From positions 234,592 through 298,591 of the forward strand of contig JAFABI010000065.1 in NCBI GenBank assembly GCA_023426125.1: a stretch of 64,000 bases of DNA, given 5' to 3'. Of this stretch, positions 1-8,080 are shown in pieces. Numbering within the stretch: position 1 is the stretch's first letter; the number at the start of each line of letters is the position of its first letter. Origin of the DNA: Bacillota bacterium. Its GTDB lineage: Bacteria > Bacillota > Clostridia > Acetivibrionales > DTU013. Under the pieces are notes generated by a model, which had not been told where the DNA came from, searched no databases, and worked only from the letters and a program-made list of their open reading frames with translations. Both the position numbers and the translations under genes were made by a program.

Positions 1-873
1 GGCGGCAAGGCATACAGGGATATCTTTTACATCGACAGTATATTCTTCAGGGAAAGGTTCCTCCAGCAGTCTTATCCTGTCCAGTGCTCCAATCTTATCC
101 GCATGCTCCAAAAACCTGAGCAGCCTGTCCTTACTGTCATACCTGCCATTAGCATCCAGGTAGTATGGAATTTGTCCGTTTCTAGTATACGTCGTTTCCT
201 TCTCTTTCAAAATATTGTGGATTTCTGTAAATCGCTTCATATCCCAGTCCAGCATTTTATCCAGATCTCCGTCTTTTTCGGGATCTGAACCTATTTTGAT
301 CTTGAAGAAAAAGTAACCGCTTTCTACCATGCCTGATATCTCGCCTGGCGGAACCGAGTATGAAATAAGCGGAATACATGCCAGGCTTACATTTTTATAT
401 GCAAATGCCTGACGAAACTCCTCCGGAAGCATATCATCAAACGAATGAATGCCAGCTTTCCTGCAATACAACAGCCATGCCGCATTGTCGATGGATACGA
501 GCGAATTAAGTGCAAAAGTCTTTTCAAGGTTTTTCAAGCCGGTTATTTTTTTACCGTAATTATGGATAACTGGAAGCAGCTGTTCCATCAATTGAATGGG
601 GCTATCAAAAGATATTCCCTCCGAGGCTTTAAGCGCATACCTTGTCAGTTCCATCATCAGAGTATTTCCCTTTGATTCACCAAACAATGCAAATACTGCC
701 GGATCGGACCAAAGTATGCTCTGAACCCCAAGACCCACTCCCTGATAAAGCCTGTCGCTTTCCAATTGTGAAACCATCTGCCACAGTTCGCTAATAAACT
801 TTCCTTTAAAGCCGAAAGGTGCTTTAAGAGGTTCCCGCTCACAATTTAAAGCAGTTTTTGCAATCTTGATCAT
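1..873 (-). CDS. Enolase-superfamily enzyme (mandelate racemase/muconate lactonizing type), 3' end cut by window
   Basis: The open frame runs from an ATG at 873 to the window edge (291 codons seen) and the C-terminus is missing. I recognise enolase-superfamily signatures. A KIKIG segment (KxK) fits the end of the second barrel strand. YLDANGRY contains an Asp in the place of the first metal ligand, and LLEEPFPEE contains a Glu in the place of the second. In this family these groups abstract the alpha proton of a carboxylate and bind Mg2+. The N-terminal half matches the capping domain in size. Substrate cannot be told: dipeptide epimerases, muconate lactonizing enzymes and sugar-acid dehydratases share the fold. 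It is preceded by a purine-rich GGGGGA. Confidence 0.72.
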   Translation of the reverse strand, partial: MIKIAKTALNCEREPLKAPFGFKGKFISELWQMVSQLESDRLYQGVGLGVQSILWSDPAVFALFGESKGNTLMMELTRYALKASEGISFDSPIQLMEQLLPVIHNYGKKITGLKNLEKTFALNSLVSIDNAAWLLYCRKAGIHSFDDMLPEEFRQAFAYKNVSLACIPLISYSVPPGEISGMVESGYFFFKIKIGSDPEKDGDLDKMLDWDMKRFTEIHNILKEKETTYTRNGQIPYYLDANGRYDSKDRLLRFLEHADKIGALDRIRLLEEPFPEEYTVDVKDIPVCLAA

Positions 874-1205
874 TCGCAATCCCCCTATTACAGGTATATT
901 TTTGTTGAAGCCGCAGCATACTTATTTGAACCCCAGGGCATTATTTTTCTAAAACGTTCAGTCCAATTCTGGCATTCTATATTACTCACCTGCAATCCTT
1001 ATTAAAAAAGCATTACTTTATTATATCATACCTGGAAGGAGTAAGGGGTATAAAACCATAGGTTTATTTCTACAAAAGTTGGATTCACATATAAGTATTA
1101 CTGTCCTGATAAACTTGTCTTATGTGATAAACGCATCCTCAATCGTGAGAAAAGTACTGAGTTTTTACCAAATGAAGTATTTAACTAACTCATTAAAAAA
1201 TTTAT
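874..1205. other. Intergenic region with no convincing gene
   Basis: About 330 bases between the start of the enolase-family gene and the ppdK terminator. The part near 874-1030 is AT-rich and presumably holds the promoter of the leftward gene. A frame around 1060-1190 on the plus strand can be read for about 40 residues but has no plausible start or family match. Confidence 0.4.
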
Positions 1206-1238
1206 AAAAAGACCACCCGCAAATGAGTGGTCTTTTTT
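1206..1238 (-). terminator. Rho-independent terminator downstream of ppdK
   Basis: AAAAAGACCAC at 1206-1216 pairs with GTGGTCTTTTTT at 1227-1238 around a 10-base loop. There are A and T runs on both sides, so it can act in both directions. It lies about 135 bases past the ppdK stop codon. Confidence 0.8.
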
Positions 1239-1373
1239 AAACATATGACATTTACACTATGAAATACACTTCTACCTCGACATCATCCCACCATTGCTAT
1301 TTCAAAATCGGCTTGCCGATTGAATAGCAAATGTCCTGGTACGTGATCTTGAAGTTCTTTTAGTATACTGCAT

Positions 1374-4016
1374 CTACTTCTGCCCCAAATCTCCCTCTTT
1401 CTTAACTGCCGCCTGGGCCGCAGCCAGTCTTGCGATGGGTACGCGGAACGGTGAGCAGGAGACATAGTTCAAACCGACCCGATGGCAGAATTCCACGGAG
1501 GAAGGATCTCCGCCGTGCTCGCCGCAGATGCCCAGCTTGATGTCCGGCCGGGTCTGCTTTCCAAGCTTGACGGACATTTCAACCAGCTTGCCTACACCCA
1601 CCTGGTCGAGCCTTGCAAAGGGGTCGGATTCATATATCTTCTTGTTGTAATACTCCTCAAGGAACTTGCCCGCATCGTCGCGGCTGAAGCCGAAAGTCAT
1701 CTGGGTGAGGTCATTGGTCCCGAAGGAGAAGAATTCAGCCTCTTTTGCTATTTCATCTGCAGTCAGGGCCGCCCTGGGTATTTCGATCATGGTACCCACC
1801 ATGTATTTCATGTTAACGCCTGCTTTTGCTATAACCTCATCCGCAGTCTTTACAACGATGTCTTTCACATATTTCAATTCCTTGACTTCGCCTACCAGCG
1901 GAATCATGATTTCAGGTACGACGCTCATACCCTTCTTATTAACATTGATTGCAGCTTCTATAACAGCTCTTGTCTGCATTTCAGCTATTTCCGGATAAGT
2001 AACGGTCAGGCGGCAACCCCTGTGTCCCATCATGGGATTGAACTCGTGGAGGTCTGCAACAATACCCTTGAGTTCTTCAAAGGTGAGTCCCATTTCCTTT
2101 GCCAGGGAAGCGATGTCTTCATCCGCCTGGGGCAGGAATTCATGGAGCGGAGGATCCAGGAACCGGATGGTTACAGGATAGCCCTTCATTTCGGTGAAGA
2201 GTCCTTCGAAGTCGCTTCTCTGCATGGGAAGCAGCTTGTCAAGAGCTTTCCTTCTCTGCTCTTCGGTACGAGCTACGATCATTTCCCTCATCGCAGGGAT
2301 TCTGTCCGGCTCGAAGAACATATGCTCAGTACGGCAGAGACCAATGCCTTCCGCACCGAATTTAATCGCTGTAGCCGCATCCTTTGGAGTGTCTGCATTT
2401 GCTCTTACCTTCAGTACTCTGAGCTCATCAGCCCAGCCCATTAATGTTCCGAAATCTCCAGTCATACCCGGTTCAACTGTAGGAAGCTGTGTTCCGTATA
2501 CATTGCCGGTAGAACCATCCAGCGAGATCCAATCGCCTTCAACATATTTTTTGCCGTTCTTGTCAAAGAAACATCTTTCTTCTTCATTGATTTTTATTTC
2601 GCTGCAGCCTGCTACACAGCAGGTGCCCATACCGCGGGCGACAACCGCCGCATGGGAGGTCATACCGCCGCGGCCTGTCAGGATACCGCGCGAAACATGC
2701 ATACCTTCGATATCTTCCGGAGAAGTTTCAAGCCGTACGAGAATGACGCTCTTTTCACCATTCTTGACAGCGTTTACTGTATCTTCGGCTTCAAAATAAA
2801 CCTTTCCTGTCGCAGCTCCCGGTGAAGCCGGAAGTCCTTTTGCCACCGGAACGGCAGCCTTGAGGGCTTTAGGCTCGAAATTGGGATGCAGTAGTGCATC
2901 AAGCTGCTTGGGATCAACCTTCATAATGGCATCGGCTTTTGTTGCCATTCCTTCCGCAACCAGATCAACTGCTATTTTCAGAGCAGCCGCAGCAGTTCTC
3001 TTTCCGTTTCTGGTCTGGAGCATGAAGAGCTTGCCCTTCTCGATGGTAAACTCCATGTCCTGCATGTCTTTGTAATGCTTTTCAAGTGTTTCGGCTATAT
3101 TTATAAACTGGTTGTATGCATCGGGATTAATTTCCTTCAACTGGTCAATGGACTGGGGTGTCCTGATGCCAGCAACAACGTCTTCGCCCTGCGCGTTCAT
3201 GAGGAATTCTCCGTAAAGCTTCTTCTCACCGGTGGACGGATTCCTTGTAAATGCGACGCCTGTGCCGGAATCATTGCCCATATTTCCATATACCATTTCC
3301 TGTACGTTTACAGCCGTGCCCCAGTCGCCGGGAATATCATTGAGCCTTCTGTAGATGATGGCTCTTGGATTGTCCCAGGAACGAAAAACCGCTTTAACTG
3401 CTTCCATCAGCTGTATCTTCGGATCCTGCGGGAAATCGGAGCCCTTTTCTTTTTTATAGAGTTCCTTATACCTCCTGACAACCTCCTTGAGGTTATCGGC
3501 CGTCAGATCGGTATCAAATTTTGCATTATTTTCTTCCTTGACTGCCTCCAGTATCTTTTCAAACTTGGGCTTGTCTACTTCCATGACCACGTCGCTGAAC
3601 ATCTGGATAAACCTTCTATAACTGTCGTATGCAAATCTTTCGTTGCCAGTCAGCTTAGCCAGACCTTCAACAACATTATCGTTCAGGCCAAGATTCAGAA
3701 TTGTATCCATCATACCGGGCATTGAAGCTCTTGCGCCGGAACGGACCGAAACCAGGAAAGGATTCGAAGGATCTCCGAATTTCTTGCCTACGGTTTCCTC
3801 TGTGATCGCCAACGCGGTATAAATCTGGTCTTCAATTTCTTTGGAAACAACTTTTCCGTCTGCATAATACTTTGTGCAGGCTTCGGTGGAAACCGTAAAT
3901 CCTCTCGGAACGGGAAGGCCTAATCCTGTCATTTCTGCGAGGTTTGCACCCTTTCCGCCCAGAAGGTTTTTCATGGATGCATTCCCTTCTTTGAACAAAT
4001 AAACATACTTTGCCAT
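1374..4016 (-). CDS. ppdK: Pyruvate, phosphate dikinase
   Basis: Interconverts pyruvate, ATP and Pi with PEP, AMP and PPi. In anaerobic clostridia it often works in the glycolytic direction with PPi. From the chosen start the protein is 880 residues, the usual length. It has the N-terminal nucleotide-binding domain, the swivelling phosphohistidine segment GGMTSHAAVVARGMGT, and the C-terminal PEP barrel with TEHMFF and the catalytic Cys in GICGEHGGDP. The frame is open upstream to 4094, but the ATG at 4016 (MAKYVYLF) has GGAGGTAATGTA just before it and matches family N-termini. It appears monocistronic, with its own terminator at 1206-1238. Confidence 0.97.
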   Translation of the reverse strand: MAKYVYLFKEGNASMKNLLGGKGANLAEMTGLGLPVPRGFTVSTEACTKYYADGKVVSKEIEDQIYTALAITEETVGKKFGDPSNPFLVSVRSGARASMPGMMDTILNLGLNDNVVEGLAKLTGNERFAYDSYRRFIQMFSDVVMEVDKPKFEKILEAVKEENNAKFDTDLTADNLKEVVRRYKELYKKEKGSDFPQDPKIQLMEAVKAVFRSWDNPRAIIYRRLNDIPGDWGTAVNVQEMVYGNMGNDSGTGVAFTRNPSTGEKKLYGEFLMNAQGEDVVAGIRTPQSIDQLKEINPDAYNQFINIAETLEKHYKDMQDMEFTIEKGKLFMLQTRNGKRTAAAALKIAVDLVAEGMATKADAIMKVDPKQLDALLHPNFEPKALKAAVPVAKGLPASPGAATGKVYFEAEDTVNAVKNGEKSVILVRLETSPEDIEGMHVSRGILTGRGGMTSHAAVVARGMGTCCVAGCSEIKINEEERCFFDKNGKKYVEGDWISLDGSTGNVYGTQLPTVEPGMTGDFGTLMGWADELRVLKVRANADTPKDAATAIKFGAEGIGLCRTEHMFFEPDRIPAMREMIVARTEEQRRKALDKLLPMQRSDFEGLFTEMKGYPVTIRFLDPPLHEFLPQADEDIASLAKEMGLTFEELKGIVADLHEFNPMMGHRGCRLTVTYPEIAEMQTRAVIEAAINVNKKGMSVVPEIMIPLVGEVKELKYVKDIVVKTADEVIAKAGVNMKYMVGTMIEIPRAALTADEIAKEAEFFSFGTNDLTQMTFGFSRDDAGKFLEEYYNKKIYESDPFARLDQVGVGKLVEMSVKLGKQTRPDIKLGICGEHGGDPSSVEFCHRVGLNYVSCSPFRVPIARLAAAQAAVKKEGDLGQK

Positions 4017-4288
4017 TACATTACCTCCATTTTTTATGTATATTTTATTTTTTGACTGTCGTATATGAGACCTTACAGGAAAGATTTCCCGCAAATGTCC
4101 ATTTTATTATAACATACTATAAAAAAATTTCATTGTTTTTTGTAAATTTTTATTTACCTCAAGCCAGCCTTTCCGCAGGCTGAATAGTATAACAATTCCC
4201 TTCCTGCTGCGGTTTTATACCGTCAAAGGGGCCTTCTCAAAATACATGGACGCACCAATGCGCACCGCTACACTACAAGGCTGTCAGT
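4017..4288. other. Divergent intergenic region upstream of ppdK
   Basis: The AT-rich part at 4080-4160 should hold the ppdK promoter (leftward). From about 4240 the base composition changes abruptly to GC-rich, and this continues to about 4410. No firm gene is seen before 4289. Confidence 0.4.
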
Positions 4289-4447
4289 ATGGGCCGGCCG
4301 TATTTGCAGGATTACCCACTGGGACCGGGCCTTCTGAGACAACCCCATCACTGCGGACGGGCAATGCACGCCCCTATACAACAGGGTACCGGCATGTGCC
4401 GTCCGAACTTTGTTCACACCCTGGAACCCTTTTCATATAATGAATAG
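4289..4447 (+). CDS. Candidate 52-residue Pro/Gly/His-rich small protein (or structured RNA)
   Basis: ATG at 4289 opens a 52-codon frame ending in TAG at 4445-4447. That stop overlaps the Shine-Dalgarno of the next gene, as in a tight operon. Composition is rich in Pro, Gly, His and Arg with two Cys, like some small spore-coat proteins. Only a weak AAGG lies upstream. The frame stays open leftwards without a better start. The same DNA can fold: CGGACGG at 4354-4360 pairs with CCGTCCG at 4399-4405. A second 64-codon frame overlaps it. I cannot decide between peptide and RNA, and no family was recognised. Confidence 0.3.
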   Translation: MGRPYLQDYPLGPGLLRQPHHCGRAMHAPIQQGTGMCRPNFVHTLEPFSYNE

Positions 4448-4458
4448 GGGTGACAGTA

Positions 4459-5952
4459 ATGTTTGATGTGAATAACAAACAGTACATATTGAGTTTGTCT
4501 ACGGGCAGGAAAGCTTATATTTATTACAGTCAGGGCAATGGGATACTTATGCGGTGGAATTCCGAAGACGGGAAATGGCAGGAGCCCGTAACTGCCGCCA
4601 AAAACGGTCTGGAAGGCTTCAGTGCATGCCTTGACAAAGAGGACGGCATCCATATGCTGTACCAGGATTACGGCGGAAACATCATCTACATGAAATACAC
4701 GGAAGGGGCATGGAACAGGAGGCTCCTCCTTCGAAGCAGGGATCAGGATACGGAGGATAAGCAGCTTCATCTTGCCTGCTGCGAAAACGGAATTTATGCC
4801 TTTTTTGTTATCGAATATGCCGGGAAGAGGTATCTTAGCTTTCAGGATATACTAAGCTCCGACAATTCGACCGTACCAAAGACAATCGACCAGGTAGGCG
4901 GTTTTCCTTCCTATAGGGCGTTTTTGGATAATACCGGGGGTATGTGGGTATTCTACCGCTCCTTGAGAGATGGGAAAAAAACTTCCGGGTTCAGAACTTA
5001 TGAAAACGGTTCTGCAAAATGGGGCAGCTTTCATCCTCTCCCCTCCCCTCTTTCGGACTTAAAGATCGTATGCGCCGCAGAAAGCTTGTCCGGCGACATA
5101 CACCTTTGCCTGCAAAGGAATGAAGACAAAAAATATATCCTGCTTTACAGCAAAAGCGCCTTCGGCACGGATGGCTGGGAAAGCATGCCCCTTGCCGAAT
5201 CGGAGGAGATGTTTAACAATACGGAATTTACCGTTGACCAGGGCGGCATAAGGGTCTTTTGGTCGAACAAGACCGGAATTTTCTGCCGGACATCCCACGA
5301 TGACGGAAGCAGCTGGGATATGGAACAGAAGCTTGAAGATCTGGATGAAAAGCATACCTCCTGTTTTTCATATATTCAAAGCACGGGAGGCACAGCACCT
5401 GAAGTACATACCTCGGTTTTCCCCGGGAGCTTTAAGGATATTCCGAAGCTTACCTATCTTGAGATTCCACCTGCTACAACCCAGGCTATCTCGTCCGCTG
5501 CTCCCCAGGCGATCCAGCCCGTTATTACCCAGGTGATCCAACCCGCTGATACTTTTATAAAAGACAGTGAAGCCGAGAGCCTCAAAAAAGCAATCGCAGA
5601 GACCTTGAAGCTTTTATCGGGCAACATCAACGACCTGCGGGATACCATAAGAGAATTGAGCAAAAGGCTTGACAGTCTGGATGCCCATCATCAGCATCTG
5701 GAGCTTGATATAACCAAGTGCGGTATCAAGGATAAATATATGGAAAATGACATGCTGAAAATCAAGTCGGAACTGGAGTCATTAAAAAACCGTATGAATG
5801 AGAACGATGCCGTAAAGGCAAAGCCCGTTGCAAATCCGGTCGCGGTCAATTCCGGTATTGAGACCGTTGCATCACCCGTCAATATCCCCTTGATGCCCGG
5901 CTCCGGCTTTAACAGTGTTACGACCGAATACCTCAAAGGGCTTAAAAAATAA
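4459..5952 (+). CDS. Sialidase/propeller-like repeat protein with C-terminal coiled coil
   Basis: 497 residues, no signal peptide or membrane segment. Residues about 1-340 contain repeated blades with Trp/Tyr-rich strands and Asp/Gly turns (for example DGIHMLYQDYGGNIIYMKY, GGMWVFYRS, GGIRVFWSNKTGIFC), which suggests a BNR/sialidase-like beta propeller. A Pro/Thr/Ala/Gln-rich linker follows. Then a heptad-rich coiled coil (about residues 370-450) and a polar tail. The ATG at 4459 is preferred over GTG 4450 because AGGGG lies six bases upstream of it. Specific function is not recognised. The design (binding head plus oligomerising stalk) and the neighbourhood suggest a structural surface or spore protein. 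Confidence 0.7.
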   Translation: MFDVNNKQYILSLSTGRKAYIYYSQGNGILMRWNSEDGKWQEPVTAAKNGLEGFSACLDKEDGIHMLYQDYGGNIIYMKYTEGAWNRRLLLRSRDQDTEDKQLHLACCENGIYAFFVIEYAGKRYLSFQDILSSDNSTVPKTIDQVGGFPSYRAFLDNTGGMWVFYRSLRDGKKTSGFRTYENGSAKWGSFHPLPSPLSDLKIVCAAESLSGDIHLCLQRNEDKKYILLYSKSAFGTDGWESMPLAESEEMFNNTEFTVDQGGIRVFWSNKTGIFCRTSHDDGSSWDMEQKLEDLDEKHTSCFSYIQSTGGTAPEVHTSVFPGSFKDIPKLTYLEIPPATTQAISSAAPQAIQPVITQVIQPADTFIKDSEAESLKKAIAETLKLLSGNINDLRDTIRELSKRLDSLDAHHQHLELDITKCGIKDKYMENDMLKIKSELESLKNRMNENDAVKAKPVANPVAVNSGIETVASPVNIPLMPGSGFNSVTTEYLKGLKK

Positions 5953-6035
5953 CATGAATCCTCCGTACATTTTGTTAACATAAATACCCATTGGTTAATA
6001 TGATAGTAAGAGGATTACTTGAGGAGAAAAAAATC

Positions 6036-6458
6036 TTGGGAATTTCTTTTGAAGGAATAAATCCGGGAGATAGCGTTACCATCAAAAAAGATATTACCAC
6101 CGAAATGATTGACGCTTATGCGGAATTTACCGGAGATTTCAATCCGGTCCACATGGACGAGGCCTATTGCATCAGGCATGGCCTTAAATCAAGAATCGCC
6201 CATGGGATGCTGGTGCAGTCATTTGTTTCCACACTGATCGGAATGCATCTTCCCGGAGAAGGCTCCGTATGGCTTTCACAAAACATGGATTTCATATCGC
6301 CGGCATACGCAGGCGATTCTTTGACCATCACAGGTACCGTAACCGAAAAAACACAGGGAGCGGCGCTTTCGTTAAACATGGTCAAAATGAAAATCCTGAT
6401 CAAAAATCAGTCGGACAGGATTGTTGCAAGGGGTTATGTAAAAATATCCATGAAATAG
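6036..6458 (+). CDS. MaoC-like (R)-specific enoyl-CoA/ACP hydratase
   Basis: A hot-dog-fold hydratase. It carries the family motif GDFNPVHMD (catalytic Asp and His) followed by RIAHGMLVQS, typical of PhaJ/MaoC enzymes that hydrate trans-2-enoyl thioesters to (R)-3-hydroxyacyl thioesters or run the reverse. TTG at 6036 is chosen because GAGGAG sits nine bases upstream and gives MGISFEG and 140 residues, the normal PhaJ length. The frame is open to TTG 5991/ATG 6000, which lack a ribosome site. Followed by an HD protein, an SDR, FkbH and ACP genes, it could supply or remodel a hydroxyacyl group. Confidence 0.85.
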   Translation: MGISFEGINPGDSVTIKKDITTEMIDAYAEFTGDFNPVHMDEAYCIRHGLKSRIAHGMLVQSFVSTLIGMHLPGEGSVWLSQNMDFISPAYAGDSLTITGTVTEKTQGAALSLNMVKMKILIKNQSDRIVARGYVKISMK

Positions 6459-6473
6459 CCGGAGGTAGGAACC

Positions 6474-7103
6474 ATCGAACAGTTTTTTAAGAACCATTTG
6501 TATACGTATACCGGAAAAAAGCTTGATGTATTAAAACCTGTCAGCAGCAGCATATCTTTGAGGGATATCGCCCATTCCCTGTCGATGCTGTGCAGGTTCA
6601 ACGGGCATTGCAGGCAGTTCTACAGTGTGGCGCACCACAGCCTGAACACGGCCAAGCTTATTAAAAAGCAGGGCTATCCCGTAGGAATTCAGCTTTACGG
6701 TTTGCTCCACGATGCGGCGGAAGCTTTTGTGTGTGATATGCCAAAACCGGTCAAAGAGCTTATCCCTCAGTTCAAGCAGATCGAAAATGAAATCCAGGCG
6801 GTTATATGGGAAGCCTTTCATCTTCCCTGCCCTGCCGCAGAGGAATATGAAATTGTAAAAAAAGCGGATGAAATGCTGCTGGAATATGAGGTCAAGCTTC
6901 TGATGCGCCATGCGGGCAAAGATCCGCAGCAGCTCCCGGGAATAAAAAACAGCTTACGGGGTTTTTTCTCCTCCGGAGCAGAGTTTGTCGGAATGGTCCG
7001 GAGGCGCTTATATACGTCCTTCGTGCCAAGATATTGTATAGAAGCGAAATTTATCAAAACCGTTAAGCAGTTATTGATGCTGCAGCAAAAACTTCATTTA
7101 TAG
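6474..7103 (+). CDS. HD-domain phosphohydrolase, possible ATC start
   Basis: HD-superfamily metal-dependent phosphohydrolase. SVAHHS and LLHDAAEAFVCD supply the H...HD pattern, and the later KKADEMLLEYE fits the final Asp. It resembles small bacterial and phage HD proteins that begin with YTGKK. Substrate is unknown (nucleotides are common). The first standard start is TTG 6498, with no ribosome site. A perfect GGAGGT at 6461-6466 stands seven bases before ATC 6474 in the same frame, so I take ATC as the likely, unusual start. The frame is closed upstream by the stop of the MaoC gene. Confidence 0.8.
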   Translation: MEQFFKNHLYTYTGKKLDVLKPVSSSISLRDIAHSLSMLCRFNGHCRQFYSVAHHSLNTAKLIKKQGYPVGIQLYGLLHDAAEAFVCDMPKPVKELIPQFKQIENEIQAVIWEAFHLPCPAAEEYEIVKKADEMLLEYEVKLLMRHAGKDPQQLPGIKNSLRGFFSSGAEFVGMVRRRLYTSFVPRYCIEAKFIKTVKQLLMLQQKLHL

Positions 7104-7190
7104 ATCCGCATTTATGCGCCTTGCAGAAATATCGCAAATGCCTTCATGGGTTATTTCTGCAAGGATAATCTGATAGTTTTTAATGCAGTG
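7087..7190. repeat. Nested palindromic repeat, family 2, copy 1
   Basis: CCTTGCAGAAATA at 7119-7131 pairs with TATTTCTGCAAGG at 7152-7164. An outer, weaker stem joins CAAAAACT near 7086 with AGTTTTT near 7176. It lies between the HD gene and the SDR gene. Similar sequences occur at 36715-36790 and 56221-56330 with compensatory base changes in the stem. Confidence 0.65.
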
Positions 7191-7225
7191 TTAAGACAAA
7201 TTGATTTGAAAGAAGGAAATGACGC

Positions 7226-7954
7226 ATGATGCCGAAGGTCATACTGGTTACCGGCGGAAGCAGGGGGCTGGGGGAGAAAATTGTTGAGAGGCTTTCGTCC
7301 TGCCGCACCAATAAAGTATATTATACCTATTCCTGTGAAGGCTCTCCGGGTACATTGCCGCAAAATAACAACGTCACCGCCGTCAAATGCGATCAGAGAG
7401 ATGAAGTCCGGATCAACGGCTGTGTTTCCGATATCCTTTCAGCGGAAGGCAGACTGGATGTGCTGGTGAACAATGCCTGCCCCTCTTTCCTGCCTTGCGA
7501 TTTCCTGACGTCAGAGTGGGATATGTTCCAGGATTTGCTGGATGTAAATTTGCGGGGTTCTTACCTTTTCTCCAGAGAAGCCGCAAAAATAATGAAGCTC
7601 CAGGGTGAAGGAAGGATCGTCAATATCCTGACTTCCTTTGTCCTCAACGTACCCCCGGAAAAAATCCCCCATTACATAACGGCAAAGTATGCGCTTTTAG
7701 GGCTGTCAAAAGCGCTGGCAGCCGAACTGTGCAAATTCGGAATCACGGTAAACATGGTATCACCCGGGCTTATGCGCACAAGTCTTTCCAGCTACCTGCC
7801 CTCCAAATACATGGAAGTTGCCGCTGCCAGGAACCCCATGAAAAGACTCACTACAACCGAGGATGCTGCAAAGATCGTTGAGTTCCTGCTTTCCGAAAAT
7901 GCGCAGTTTTTAAATGGAGCAAACATACCCGTTAACGGAGGTGAAAGCTTCTAA
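7226..7954 (+). CDS. Short-chain dehydrogenase/reductase, FabG-like
   Basis: 242 residues with the classical SDR plan. TGGSRGLG is the dinucleotide-binding glycine motif, VLVNNA the core strand. A Ser near NILTSF and Tyr-Lys in HYITAKYALLG form the catalytic set, and NMVSPGLMRTS is the substrate-side loop. The C-terminal NGANIPVNGGES is typical of 3-oxoacyl-ACP reductases. It probably reduces a 3-oxoacyl thioester with NAD(P)H. With MaoC, FkbH and ACP genes around it, a role in building a short hydroxyacyl chain is likely. GAAGGAAATGACGC precedes the tandem ATGs at 7226 and 7229. Confidence 0.85.
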   Translation: MMPKVILVTGGSRGLGEKIVERLSSCRTNKVYYTYSCEGSPGTLPQNNNVTAVKCDQRDEVRINGCVSDILSAEGRLDVLVNNACPSFLPCDFLTSEWDMFQDLLDVNLRGSYLFSREAAKIMKLQGEGRIVNILTSFVLNVPPEKIPHYITAKYALLGLSKALAAELCKFGITVNMVSPGLMRTSLSSYLPSKYMEVAAARNPMKRLTTTEDAAKIVEFLLSENAQFLNGANIPVNGGESF

Positions 7955-7957
7955 TGT

Positions 7958-8040
7958 GCGGGGACACACCCGCCGAGTTACGGGTCGCAGGATATAAGGA
8001 GGGAATGTCCCCGTTTGAACAGAGTGAATGTCCCCTGTGC
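7958..8040. repeat. REP-like hairpin with GGGGACA/TGTCCCC arms
   Basis: CGGGGACA near 7959 pairs with TGTCCCCG at 8006-8013, with an inner ACCCG/CGGGT stem. A second TGTCCCC follows at about 8030. The sequence style resembles REP elements mobilised by IS200-like REP transposases in other bacteria. No transposase is in the window. Confidence 0.45.
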
Positions 8041-8070
8041 GGCATGAACATAAAGAAAGTGGAGGAATAA
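8005..8070 (+). CDS. Very short ORF with a CPLCG zinc-knuckle-like motif
   Basis: Twenty-one codons from ATG 8005 to TAA 8070, reading MSPFEQSECPLCGMNIKKVEE minus its last residue run. AAGGAGGG lies just upstream but only one or two bases from the ATG, which is too close. It overlaps the REP-like hairpin. It could be a real micro-protein or only a stretch of leader before the FkbH gene. Confidence 0.15.
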   Translation: MSPFEQSECPLCGMNIKKVEE

Positions 8071-8080
8071 GTCAAGGAAA

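Noticed and set aside
1060..1190. Possible transposase remnant (frame reading YKYYCPDKLVLCDKR)
   Set aside because: Only about 40 residues, no start, and the resemblance to transposases is too vague.
1482..2444. 320-codon frame opposite ppdK
   Set aside because: Lies fully antisense to a certain gene, with no family features.
4433..4441. CATATAATG as a sporulation promoter for the 4459 gene
   Set aside because: It touches the Shine-Dalgarno, so a transcript from it would lack a usable leader.
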